Shown: piece after piece, positions 23,004-30,146 of the stretch
Numbering within the stretch: position 1 is the stretch's first letter
How the letters are laid out: each line of letters begins with the position of its first letter
Assembly: GCA_022567895.1 (NCBI GenBank)
Contig: JADFGC010000007.1
Location: forward strand, 1 to 31,802
Direction of reading: 5' to 3'
DNA from: DRGT01 sp022567895
GTDB lineage: Archaea > Thermoproteota > Nitrososphaeria > Nitrososphaerales > Nitrosopumilaceae
DNA: 31,802 nt
Made by a program: the position numbers and the translations under genes
Notes under the pieces: model-generated
The model's database searches: none
What the model was told of the DNA's origin: nothing
What the model saw: only the letters and a program-made list of their open reading frames with translations

Positions 23004-23012
23004 CATAAATAC
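23004..23012 (+). promoter_or_regulatory. TATA box of the glycosyltransferase gene
   Basis: CATAAATAC is centred about 30 bases before the ATG at 23038. Confidence 0.4.
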
Positions 23013-23037
23013 AGAGAATTAATTCGTCCATATAGGG

Positions 23038-25059
23038 ATGGGCGCTAATCCTTTCACACAAATACTTTTTGATCTATTCATCATTGCTGCAATTATAATT
23101 ATTGGATATACTTGCAATTTTTACTATTTAGCATATCTTTCAACACGTCGAAATGAAAAAAATAGTGTTGTCCCTATGGATGCACCATCTGTGACCATTC
23201 AACTCCCAATCTATAACGAAAAGTATGTCGCAGCACGTCTGGTAAATGCTGTGTGTGCATTAGATTATCCCAAAGACAAAATGCGAATTATGATTTTAGA
23301 TGATTCTGATGATGCTACTGTTAAACTTTTAGAAGATTTGGTAAATGACTACAAGTCCAAAGGCTATATGATTGAGCACGTAAGACGTGGAACAAGACGG
23401 GGATACAAGGCAGGAGCTCTTCACCATGCAATGAAAACAACTGATACAGAATTTGTTGCCATATTTGATGCTGACTTTATCCCACCAACTTGGTTTCTAA
23501 AAAGAGCAGTTCCATATTTTTCAAAATCCAAAATTGGTTTAATTCAGTGCAGGTGGGGACATGTTAATGAAAACTACTCCGCTATTACACAAGTACAGGC
23601 ATTAAGTTTAGACTTTCATTTCTTAATTGAGCAGAAAGCAAAAAGTAATTCACATCTTTTCATGAGTTTCAATGGAACTGCAGGAATTTGGAGAAGAGAA
23701 TGTATTGAAGATGCTGGAGGATGGCATACTGCCACACTTGTTGAAGATCTTGATCTAAGTTACAGAGCTCAGATGAAGGGATGGAAATGTCTTTTCCTTC
23801 CTGATATTGTTGTAGATGCAGAACTTCCTGTTCAAATGAATGCTGCAAAACGACAACAATTTCGCTGGGCCAAAGGTTCAATCCAATGTGCAATCAAATT
23901 ACTTGGAGACATTGCACTACAGAGAAAAATTGCAATAGAAACAAAAATTCAAGCGTTCATTCAACTTACAAGACACATTGTTTTTCCATTAATGCTAATT
24001 CAATTTCTTGCATTACCAATTCTTTTGGCATCTGAAATTAATCTATACATACTTAGTTTCATTCCGGCACTAACAATTGCTGCATACATGGCAATGGGTC
24101 CTGGAGCATATCTTTTGGTTATTCATACAATGTATGATAAATCGTGGAAATCAAAAGCAAAAGTTCTTCCATCATTGCTGGTTTACACTGCAGGTATGTC
24201 AGTTAACAACACTGTGGCAGTTTTTGATGCTGTACTAGGAAAGAAAAGTGAGTTTTTGCGAACTCCAAAATATGGAATAATAAAAAATGATGATGATTGG
24301 AAAGACAAAGCCTACAACTTACCTTTCAGCAAAACCACACTTCTTGAGATTTTCTTTGGCGTATATGGTGTATTAGGAATTTTAATCTCAATTTTCACAA
24401 ATAACCCAATTTTTGCTCCCATTATTGGAATTCAGACAGTTGGATTCTTCTACATTTCTTATCTGAGTTTGTCTCATTCAAGATTTAAAAGAAATAAATC
24501 AAGCAAACCTCGCGTCTTAACAAAGGCGGAGAAAATGTCAAACTATTTTTACAAACTAGCAATGATTGGAATTGCTGCGATAATTGTATTTGGTGCTTAC
24601 AGTGCATTTACAGGTTACCAAAACGATGTTTATCCATTAGATCTTGCTAGAGGCCATCTGGAAGGGATCGGAACATCTTCTGCTCCAGATACAATTTTGG
24701 CACATCTGAAAGCAATCAAAGGATATTTACCTGAAGAAGGAAACCCAGTATGGATTTTTGGAACTGAAACAACTAGTTTTACTCGAATGCAAGCCGATCT
24801 GGATGATGCAATTGTACTTGTTGAAGTAATCTCTACGGTTCCAAAAGATAGCTCGGTCTTTCATACTGGTTTGCTTGACATTAAAGAAAGTGCTGATGTT
24901 CTAAAAGATAACATTGAGGATGCCACCCCATACATGTACGCTAGTGTATCAAACATTGTTTTTGCCTCGGTATGGATAGTTGCTATTCTAGCTATCTTTG
25001 CAATACTAAAACGAAAGAAAGATCAATTAAAGGCATATGATGCTTCTGAAGATGTCTAA
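23038..25059 (+). CDS. membrane family-2 glycosyltransferase, cellulose-synthase-like
   Basis: A 673-residue processive-type GT2. It has an N-terminal membrane segment (about 10-33) and a cytoplasmic catalytic domain with DDSDD (88-92), FDADF (143-147), LVEDLDLSY (235-242) and QQFRWAKG (273-280), the last being the Q-x-x-R-W motif of polymerising enzymes. Several membrane segments follow (roughly 313-365, 380-400, 435-477, 505-523). There is then a region of about 115 residues predicted to be extracytoplasmic, a last membrane segment near 645-665, and a short basic tail. It probably builds or exports a surface polysaccharide, or glycosylates lipids. No PilZ domain is seen. Confidence 0.93.
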   Translation: MGANPFTQILFDLFIIAAIIIIGYTCNFYYLAYLSTRRNEKNSVVPMDAPSVTIQLPIYNEKYVAARLVNAVCALDYPKDKMRIMILDDSDDATVKLLEDLVNDYKSKGYMIEHVRRGTRRGYKAGALHHAMKTTDTEFVAIFDADFIPPTWFLKRAVPYFSKSKIGLIQCRWGHVNENYSAITQVQALSLDFHFLIEQKAKSNSHLFMSFNGTAGIWRRECIEDAGGWHTATLVEDLDLSYRAQMKGWKCLFLPDIVVDAELPVQMNAAKRQQFRWAKGSIQCAIKLLGDIALQRKIAIETKIQAFIQLTRHIVFPLMLIQFLALPILLASEINLYILSFIPALTIAAYMAMGPGAYLLVIHTMYDKSWKSKAKVLPSLLVYTAGMSVNNTVAVFDAVLGKKSEFLRTPKYGIIKNDDDWKDKAYNLPFSKTTLLEIFFGVYGVLGILISIFTNNPIFAPIIGIQTVGFFYISYLSLSHSRFKRNKSSKPRVLTKAEKMSNYFYKLAMIGIAAIIVFGAYSAFTGYQNDVYPLDLARGHLEGIGTSSAPDTILAHLKAIKGYLPEEGNPVWIFGTETTSFTRMQADLDDAIVLVEVISTVPKDSSVFHTGLLDIKESADVLKDNIEDATPYMYASVSNIVFASVWIVAILAIFAILKRKKDQLKAYDASEDV

Positions 25060-26399
25060 GAAATATTTAGCTCTTTTCTAATTTCATCAACAGCTCTAAT
25101 ACCAAAAATATCTCTGACCTGTCTTATTCTAATTGCTTCTTTTAACAAGTCTCTTCCAAGACTGTTTGTTAAAATGTTAAAAACGTCTGAAAACCTTACT
25201 TCCCATTTATCTGCACAATCAAAAATTTTGCTTACTGCCCATTGTCTTACTTCATGAGGTATTGGCATTTTTTCTTGAGCCTCAATTGAAAGTTTGTCAA
25301 ACAAGTTGATAATTTGAGTAGTTTGATCTGCCATGTTTTCAATATCCTTAAGCTCTCCGTATTTTGATTCAGCATTCATTCTGATATTTGACTGAAATTC
25401 GGATAATTTCAAAAGAGCCATCATTTCTTTTGATGTATCGCTTGAAGCCTTGTTTGTGACTCCTTTGAGCTCTTGTAATTCCTGGAATACCTTGTCAGTC
25501 TTGCTATGAAATTCTGAGGTTGAGGCTTCGGATCTTTTTATGAGGTCAGAAATACTTGAAACTTTTTCCACAATAGCACTAGTTTTCTTGTATACATTTT
25601 CCTTAAAATCTGAAAAATCTGATTGGATAGATTTTAAACCTTCTCCAACAAAAGCTGAAGAGTCTGCTCGTTTTACTAATGAGCTAATTTCAGATTCCAT
25701 AGTATCAATTTTGCCAGAAAGATTAACTAAAGATTCGGCTTTGGTAGTAACTGTTTGAAATTGTTGCTTAAGACCATCAATAACGCCATTAAGAGTTTGA
25801 ATTTGTTCTGCTTTACCAGAAATTGATTCAATTTTTCTTCTAATGTCTCCTAGATCTTTACTGACAGATGATGAAGTATCTGTTTTTGCAGAAACATTTC
25901 TAAGATCATCTCTTACCTCATCAATTCTTTGGGCAATTTTTATAATCATTTGAGAATTATTCTTAATTGAATCCGTGCTCTGAGAAACTTTTTGTGATAA
26001 CTTTTCAGTTTCAGACGGTCCTTCTCTAATTTTAGCAATCTCTTCTTGTAGTCTTGCTGTTTGATCGTTAATTTTTATAACTAAATTTGATTGTCCTTTA
26101 ACTTGATTTAATCCTGCAAAAAGTTTCTGCGTATCATCCTCTAGAATGTTTATTTGTTTTGATTGTTTTTGAATATACTCTAATGCAGAAGTAAGAGAAT
26201 CGATCATATTTTTCATTGTCACCAAAACCTTTTGATTTTCTGAGAAAATTTTTGTCATTGCTTTGATTTCTTTAGATAACATTTTGGTTGAATCTGAAAC
26301 AGTGGCAACTTTTTTTAAAACTGCAGCAGATGTAGGCTCTTTTTTGGTTGTTTTAGTTGTCTTTGATTTGACCTTTTTCTTCTTAGTTTTACTTGTCAT
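25056..26399 (-). CDS. long coiled-coil protein with C-terminal helical domain
   Basis: A 447-residue protein. The first about 25 residues are a Lys/Thr-rich tail (TSKTKKKKVKSKTTKTTKK) that could bind nucleic acid or membrane lipid heads. Residues about 35-360 are nearly continuous helix rich in Ser, Lys, Glu, Ile and Leu in heptads, resembling chemoreceptor or SMC-like coiled coils. The C-terminal about 70 residues (HEVRQWAVSKIFDCADKWEVRFSDV...RDIFGIRAVDEIRKELNIS) look like a compact helical domain. There is no membrane segment, so it is not a classical chemoreceptor. Its stop overlaps that of the glycosyltransferase by four bases. Function is unknown; a scaffold or chromosome/cell-structure role is only a guess. 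Confidence 0.85.
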   Translation of the reverse strand: MTSKTKKKKVKSKTTKTTKKEPTSAAVLKKVATVSDSTKMLSKEIKAMTKIFSENQKVLVTMKNMIDSLTSALEYIQKQSKQINILEDDTQKLFAGLNQVKGQSNLVIKINDQTARLQEEIAKIREGPSETEKLSQKVSQSTDSIKNNSQMIIKIAQRIDEVRDDLRNVSAKTDTSSSVSKDLGDIRRKIESISGKAEQIQTLNGVIDGLKQQFQTVTTKAESLVNLSGKIDTMESEISSLVKRADSSAFVGEGLKSIQSDFSDFKENVYKKTSAIVEKVSSISDLIKRSEASTSEFHSKTDKVFQELQELKGVTNKASSDTSKEMMALLKLSEFQSNIRMNAESKYGELKDIENMADQTTQIINLFDKLSIEAQEKMPIPHEVRQWAVSKIFDCADKWEVRFSDVFNILTNSLGRDLLKEAIRIRQVRDIFGIRAVDEIRKELNIS

Positions 26400-26420
26400 G
26401 TGATTTGATTACAAAGTACC

Positions 26421-26430
26421 GATAAAAAAG
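26421..26430 (-). promoter_or_regulatory. TATA box of the coiled-coil gene
   Basis: CTTTTTTATC on the minus strand is centred about 27 bases before the ATG at 26399. Confidence 0.5.
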
Positions 26431-26452
26431 TTAGGACAAGAAAATAGAATAG

Positions 26453-26560
26453 CTATTTGTTGACAATTTCTGGCTTGTGAAGCAATTCATGAAATGTCCT
26501 TTCGACCAAACCATTCATGCTTTCCACGAAATTTTTCGTGCAATATTCACATTGAATCAT
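26453..26560 (-). CDS. 35-aa putative C2H2-like zinc-finger micro-protein
   Basis: The reading is MIQCEYCTKNF, then a 10-residue linker, and RTFHELLHKPEIVNK. Cys4-x2-Cys7 and His24-x3-His28 form a C2H2-like pattern with a 16-residue spacer, longer than the classical 12. It is supported by a TATTAATA-type box (26582-26591, minus strand) centred 26 bases before the ATG, as for other leaderless genes here. It lies in the 333-base stretch between the coiled-coil gene and the antiporter gene that otherwise has no good ORF. Confidence 0.55.
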   Translation of the reverse strand: MIQCEYCTKNFVESMNGLVERTFHELLHKPEIVNK

Positions 26561-26565
26561 ATGTT

Positions 26566-26582
26566 ACGGTACCGTACCGTAC
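26566..26582. promoter_or_regulatory. GTACC tandem repeat and ACGGTACCGT palindrome (putative operator)
   Basis: ACGGTACCGT (26566-26575) is a perfect 10-base palindrome. It runs into GTACCGTACCGTAC (26569-26582), a five-base-period repeat. It fills the space between the TATA box and the ATG of the minus-strand micro-protein, where a bound factor would block transcription start. GC-rich GTAC strings stand out in this AT-rich DNA. Confidence 0.5.
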
Positions 26583-26591
26583 TATTAATAA
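26582..26591 (-). promoter_or_regulatory. TATA box for the 35-aa micro-protein
   Basis: TTATTAATAG on the minus strand is centred 26-27 bases before the ATG at 26560. It is directly adjacent to the GTACC repeat. Confidence 0.5.
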
Positions 26592-26701
26592 CCAGGTAAT
26601 TATGTCGTAACCTGATGAATTCGCAGTCAGATACCCCATGTGTCTTACATCACCAATCAGTTCCTTAACTATGTCTGCTCCATAATCAATGGGTCTAACT
26701 G

Positions 26702-26710
26702 TTTTTAAAG
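26702..26710 (+). promoter_or_regulatory. TATA box of the antiporter gene
   Basis: TTTTTAAAG is centred 27 bases before the ATG at 26733. The bases between 26592 and 26701 show no further convincing feature. Confidence 0.55.
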
Positions 26711-26732
26711 AATTTAGCACACATGCGATCAT

Positions 26733-28052
26733 ATGCAGGATTATTTTCTACAAACTGATTCCCAAAGTATTCAAGGTTCTCTAAGTCAGAGCTTTTCAAA
26801 TATTATTGAACAGTTAACTCCAGAATTACCTCATACCACTTTTGTAACTGATCTGGCAATCATCATGATTTTAGCAGCAATCGTCACACTAGCCTTTTTC
26901 AAAATTAAACAACCGTTGATCATTGGCTATTTGTTTGTAGGAATGTTAATTGGACCTTTATCACCGTTATGGGCTTGGCTTCTACCAGAAGGAGGACCAC
27001 CTTCTGAAGCAATTGGAGGAATTGGTATTTTATCTGACATTACAGCATTAAGTCTTTTTGCAGAAATTGGCGTAATCTTATTGCTTTTTGTTATTGGAAT
27101 TGAATTTCCATTAACAAAAATTCGTTCAATAGGAAAAGTAGCTGTGGGAGTTGGAACAATTGGCTTGTTCTCTACACTAGGCGCAATATTTATTGCTGCA
27201 AATTATTTTGGAATGAATTTTATGGATTCATTATTTATCGCCGCTGCTCTATCAATTAGCAGTACTGCTATAATTGTGAAAATACTTGAAGATGCTGGCA
27301 AAATTAAAAAAGAATCATCTATTCTAGTGCTGGGTATTTTAATTGTAGAAGACGTAATTGCAGTCATTTTAATTTCTACATTACAATCTATTGCTTTAGT
27401 TGGAACTGTCTCTATTGAAGGAATAATCGTTGTTGTAATTGTAGCGGTTGGGTTGATTGTAGGAACATTTACTATTGGAATCAGAGTAATCCCCCCATTA
27501 ATTGATAAGGTCGCAGCTACAGAACATAAAGAGATTCTTTTACTAAGTATACTTGGTGTGTGTTTTGGTTATTCTTTACTTGCAAACATTGTAGGATTAT
27601 CTGTGGCAATTGGTGCATTTCTCGCTGGAGTTTTAGTTGCTGAATCAAAATCATCTGAAGTTTCAAAAATTCTTTCTAGTCCCATAAAGGACATGTTTGT
27701 GGCAATTTTCTTCGTCTCAGTGGGTGCCCTGATGGATATTAGTCAGTTGGAAGACTACATTTTCATTGCACTAGCACTAATTTTAGTTGCTACAGGCATG
27801 AAATTTGGAGGAAATATGCTTGGGAACGTTATTTTCAGACAAAAACCAAGAAAGTCATTAAGATCCGCATTTGCATTGGCTGCTCCAAGGGGAGAATTCT
27901 CAATTGTCATTGTAAAAGTTGGAGTAGACCTTGGAGTAGTAAGCGCATTTCTTTTCCCTTTGATAGGAATCATTACAATAATAACTGCATTCATTTCTCC
28001 ATTTTTGGTTAAAGCAAGTGACAAAATTGTTCCAAGAATAAAGGAAGATTAG
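26733..28052 (+). CDS. Kef-type cation:proton antiporter (CPA2 family)
   Basis: A 439-residue membrane protein with about 12 hydrophobic segments after a polar N-terminus of about 40 residues. CPA2 hallmarks are KQPLIIGYLFVGMLIGP near residue 63, FAEIGVILLLFVIGIEF, SISSTAIIVKIL, GILIVEDVIAVILI with the conserved acidic pair, AIGAFLAGVLVAES and PRGEFSIVIV. It probably exchanges K+ or Na+ for protons across the cell membrane. There is no C-terminal TrkA-N domain, so the NAD-binding regulator of KefB/C is absent. The protein at 28056, three bases downstream, may be a partner. Confidence 0.93.
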   Translation: MQDYFLQTDSQSIQGSLSQSFSNIIEQLTPELPHTTFVTDLAIIMILAAIVTLAFFKIKQPLIIGYLFVGMLIGPLSPLWAWLLPEGGPPSEAIGGIGILSDITALSLFAEIGVILLLFVIGIEFPLTKIRSIGKVAVGVGTIGLFSTLGAIFIAANYFGMNFMDSLFIAAALSISSTAIIVKILEDAGKIKKESSILVLGILIVEDVIAVILISTLQSIALVGTVSIEGIIVVVIVAVGLIVGTFTIGIRVIPPLIDKVAATEHKEILLLSILGVCFGYSLLANIVGLSVAIGAFLAGVLVAESKSSEVSKILSSPIKDMFVAIFFVSVGALMDISQLEDYIFIALALILVATGMKFGGNMLGNVIFRQKPRKSLRSAFALAAPRGEFSIVIVKVGVDLGVVSAFLFPLIGIITIITAFISPFLVKASDKIVPRIKED

Positions 28053-28055
28053 AAC

Positions 28056-28496
28056 ATGTCACAAAACGAAATGAAAAAACTATTAGAAAAAGTACATCCT
28101 GAAATCACATCATATGATTATAACAACAGTAAAGTTCCTTGCATAATATTATCTGAACAAAGATATCTTGAAATAATGAAAAAAGTTGCAGGAAAACCAA
28201 TTTCTGTTGATACAAATCTGAACATTCTTCAAGATGGATCAGGTCATGTTTTTGTTGAAGTGGTTTTGATTTTTTCATTAGGGGGAATAACTGAAAAAAT
28301 TTGGATAAACGCTAATACATCGTTAGATTTTTTTGAATCTTTGGCTCAAACATCAATACTGGCTCTATCTTCACCAAGCTCTGATGCTGGAAAAGAAAAT
28401 ATCTTTATGATTCAATTACCTAAACCTGAAAAAGCTGTTAACGCTTTAGAAATAATCAAAAAAGGTTTACAAGCAGAAACAAATTCTCAAAATTAA
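28056..28496 (+). CDS. hypothetical protein co-transcribed with the antiporter, 146 aa
   Basis: Not recognised. It starts three bases after the antiporter stop, so translation is probably coupled. It is soluble, with strands such as GHVFVEVVLIFSLGGITEKIWINANTSLDFFESLAQ and a C-terminal ALEIIKKGLQAE helix. No known motif is visible. Context makes an accessory or regulatory subunit of the transporter possible; this is inference. Confidence 0.7.
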   Translation: MSQNEMKKLLEKVHPEITSYDYNNSKVPCIILSEQRYLEIMKKVAGKPISVDTNLNILQDGSGHVFVEVVLIFSLGGITEKIWINANTSLDFFESLAQTSILALSSPSSDAGKENIFMIQLPKPEKAVNALEIIKKGLQAETNSQN

Positions 28497-28514
28497 CCTT
28501 GATTAATTTAAAAT

Positions 28515-28591
28515 TGGTGCAGTTGCCGGGATTTGAACCCGGGTCACGAACTTGGCAAGCTCGAATAATAACCAAACTGTACTACAACTGC
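28515..28591 (-). tRNA. tRNA-Gly (GCC), CCA encoded
   Basis: The minus strand folds as a full cloverleaf. Acceptor GCAGTTG pairs with CAACTGC, the anticodon stem is CGAGC/GTTCG with loop TTGCCAA (anticodon GCC), and the T arm is CCGGG TTCAAAT CCCGG. The D stem is weak, with one mismatch. The discriminator A is followed by an encoded CCA (28515-28517). There is no intron. A TATA box lies 27 bases upstream. Confidence 0.95.
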
Positions 28592-28612
28592 TCATCCGAT
28601 AAAGCCAAATTT

Positions 28613-28623
28613 CTATATTAAAG
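28613..28623 (-). promoter_or_regulatory. TATA box of tRNA-Gly
   Basis: CTTTAATATAG on the minus strand is centred about 27 bases before the mature 5' end of the tRNA. Confidence 0.5.
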
Positions 28624-28645
28624 CGTACTGATCTTTTCAACATTG

Positions 28646-28654
28646 TTTTTAATC
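28646..28654 (+). promoter_or_regulatory. TATA box for the 28674 gene
   Basis: TTTTTAATC is centred about 24 bases before the GTG at 28674, supporting the non-ATG start. Confidence 0.4.
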
Positions 28655-28673
28655 TTAGAATACTAGGTATATT

Positions 28674-28946
28674 GTGGATGACAAACTAAGAGAAATTATC
28701 ATTCAAAAAATAAATGATGCGCTTTCAAATGCAGATGAAATTCAAAATATCATAAACTCCCTTGGAGAATTATCTCATGAAACTAACGACTTTTCATATG
28801 GTATAGTTATTGGAAGATTATACAATTCCTTTTATTATCAATGCAGGCGAATTTTAAAAAGAGGCCCAACTGAGAAAGAATTTTTAGAATTTCTTGAAAT
28901 TCTTAAACAAAAAGAATCAGAAATTAAAGAAAAAATTAATTTTTAA
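28674..28946 (+). CDS. conserved hypothetical helical protein, 90 aa
   Basis: Not recognised. An all-helical small protein (DDKLREIIIQKINDALSNADEIQNIINSLGEL, then SYGIVIGRLYNSFYYQCRRILKRG, then a charged EKEFLEFLEILKQKESEIKEKINF helix). Start is GTG. No metal-binding or catalytic motif. It lies between the tRNA-Gly and rpl10e genes, converging on the latter with five bases between the stops. Confidence 0.7.
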   Translation: MDDKLREIIIQKINDALSNADEIQNIINSLGELSHETNDFSYGIVIGRLYNSFYYQCRRILKRGPTEKEFLEFLEILKQKESEIKEKINF

Positions 28947-28951
28947 AATTA

Positions 28952-29446
28952 TTATTTTAATTCAATAACTTTTATCGTTGGCGTCCCAGGTAATTTTACA
29001 CAAGCACCTCGCAGTGCTTTTTTTGTTATTTCCAAATGTTCTTTGTTCACACTAATCTCCATGATGCACTGACCTTGCTTAACTCTGGCAGCTAAACTAA
29101 CTGCTTTACCAAAAGCTCTTCTCATTCCCTCTTGCAATCTATCTGCACCTGCAGTGGCAATCATTTTGTTTTCTCTGAGCAAAACATGTGGATAAATTCT
29201 TAATCTTGAAAAATATCCAGTCTCTCCTGCAACTTTTTCAACAGCTTTGTTTCCTGATAGTCTACAAGCCTCTATTGCCATATGAGTAATCTGAATTTTT
29301 TCGTTAATCAATAACTGTACACAATAATCATAATTTGCAGCTTTACCCCCTTGAAACTTTGCTATTTTTGATTGTGGTTTACCTTTGATGTATTCTTTTC
29401 TAGTATATGGTTGCCCATTACCTCTTCTATAATTAGCTCCATGCAT
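28952..29446 (-). CDS. rpl10e: 50S ribosomal protein L10e (uL16)
   Basis: A 164-residue archaeal L10e/L16, with QPYTRKEYIKGKPQSKIAKFQGGK, EACRLSGNKAVEK, YFSRLRIYPHVLLRENKMIATAGADRLQEGMRRAFGK and VKQGQCIMEI. The frame is open upstream to an ATG at 29494. I place the start at 29446 because the family begins MHGxNYRRxNGQPYTR, and because a minus-strand TTAAAATAT (29477-29485) that looks like the promoter would otherwise be inside the gene. It lies at the decoding-site side of the large subunit near the P and A sites. Confidence 0.93.
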   Translation of the reverse strand: MHGANYRRGNGQPYTRKEYIKGKPQSKIAKFQGGKAANYDYCVQLLINEKIQITHMAIEACRLSGNKAVEKVAGETGYFSRLRIYPHVLLRENKMIATAGADRLQEGMRRAFGKAVSLAARVKQGQCIMEISVNKEHLEITKKALRGACVKLPGTPTIKVIELK

Positions 29447-29476
29447 TATGTCTCTTTTTCCAACATTTTGATGCCC

Positions 29477-29485
29477 ATATTTTAA
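29477..29485 (-). promoter_or_regulatory. TATA box deciding the rpl10e start
   Basis: TTAAAATAT on the minus strand places transcription start about 8-10 bases before the ATG at 29446. It lies inside the alternative N-terminal extension to 29494, which it argues against. Confidence 0.5.
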
Positions 29486-29542
29486 CGGTAGCATAAAACA
29501 AACAATTTTGAGGCACAGAAAATCCTGTTATAATTTGTGTAT

Positions 29543-29550
29543 GCTTATAT
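29543..29550 (+). promoter_or_regulatory. TATA-like box of the endA-like gene
   Basis: GCTTATAT is centred about 30 bases before the ATG at 29577 and touches the 14-base palindrome that follows. Confidence 0.4.
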
Positions 29551-29564
29551 GGTAATTAATTACC
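29551..29564. promoter_or_regulatory. 14-base perfect palindrome in the endA-like promoter
   Basis: GGTAATTAATTACC is a perfect palindrome lying between the TATA-like GCTTATAT and the start codon. A dimeric regulator bound here would cover the transcription start. It is also between the divergent rpl10e and endA-like genes. AT-rich palindromes arise by chance, but the GG/CC ends make this one more specific. Confidence 0.45.
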
Positions 29565-29576
29565 AATTCACCCACA

Positions 29577-30146
29577 ATGGAAATAGAAGCAGAACCACAA
29601 GTTGAAGGAGAATTATTAAAAGACCAAACTCTGATTTCAAAAAAAGACATGCAACAGGCTCTAGAACAAAAGGGTTATGGAGAAATCACGAACAAAAAGT
29701 TCTTTCTAAAACCATTTGAATCACTCTACCTTCTTTATTGCGAAAAACTCAAACTGAAAAAAGCAAGCAAAATCATTGATTTTGCTTCTTTAATGCATGC
29801 TTGCAAAAAATATGATGAAGGCATTCTGACAAAATTTTTGATCTATAGAGATTTGAGAAACAGGGGCTATATTGTAAAAGATGGGTTTGGCTTTGGTTCT
29901 GATTTTAGAGTTTATGATAGGGGACACTTTGGAGAAAAAGGAGCAAAATACTTGATTTTTGGGATGAATGAAGGAACTCAAGAAAAAATTGGTCAACTTC
30001 ACAAAAAGATTGAACAAATTACGCACATGGGAAAAGAACCCATCATTGCAGTTATAGAAAGACGAGGCGAAATAATCTATTATAAAATATCTAGAATCAA
30101 TTTTCTTGAAAATAAAGAAAAGGTTAGCTTAGAGCCATTCAAGTAA
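29577..30146 (+). CDS. tRNA-splicing endonuclease family protein (EndA-like)
   Basis: A 189-residue single-unit EndA. The N-terminal domain ends near residue 75; the C-terminal nuclease fold contains KFLIYRDLRNRGYIVKDGFGFGSDFRVYDRG with the catalytic-type Tyr113, and RGEIIYYKISR with Lys170. At the position where the family usually has the His of the Tyr-His-Lys triad (HxKYLV), this protein has GAKYLIF (Gly122). The nearest His is His117. It may therefore be the structural partner of a heteromeric enzyme, or use a shifted His. It would cut introns from pre-tRNAs or rRNAs. Its stop overlaps the converging PLD-like gene by eight bases. Confidence 0.85.
   Translation: MEIEAEPQVEGELLKDQTLISKKDMQQALEQKGYGEITNKKFFLKPFESLYLLYCEKLKLKKASKIIDFASLMHACKKYDEGILTKFLIYRDLRNRGYIVKDGFGFGSDFRVYDRGHFGEKGAKYLIFGMNEGTQEKIGQLHKKIEQITHMGKEPIIAVIERRGEIIYYKISRINFLENKEKVSLEPFK

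Noticed and set aside
26525..26540. CACGAAA-TT-TTTCGTG inverted repeat
   Set aside because: It lies inside the micro-protein coding sequence and is likely codon coincidence; no promoter or terminator function is apparent.
26600..26700. Possible C/D box sRNA (TGATGA and CTGA-like words on both strands)
   Set aside because: The boxes do not have correct sequence and spacing together on one strand.
26547..26732. 61-codon minus-strand ORF between the micro-protein and the antiporter
   Set aside because: It overlaps the micro-protein promoter and the start of its gene, includes the antiporter TATA box, and begins back-to-back with the antiporter ATG. No family resemblance is visible.
29447..29494. 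16-residue N-terminal extension of L10e
   Set aside because: The family starts at MHGxNYRR, and the likely TATA box lies inside the extension.
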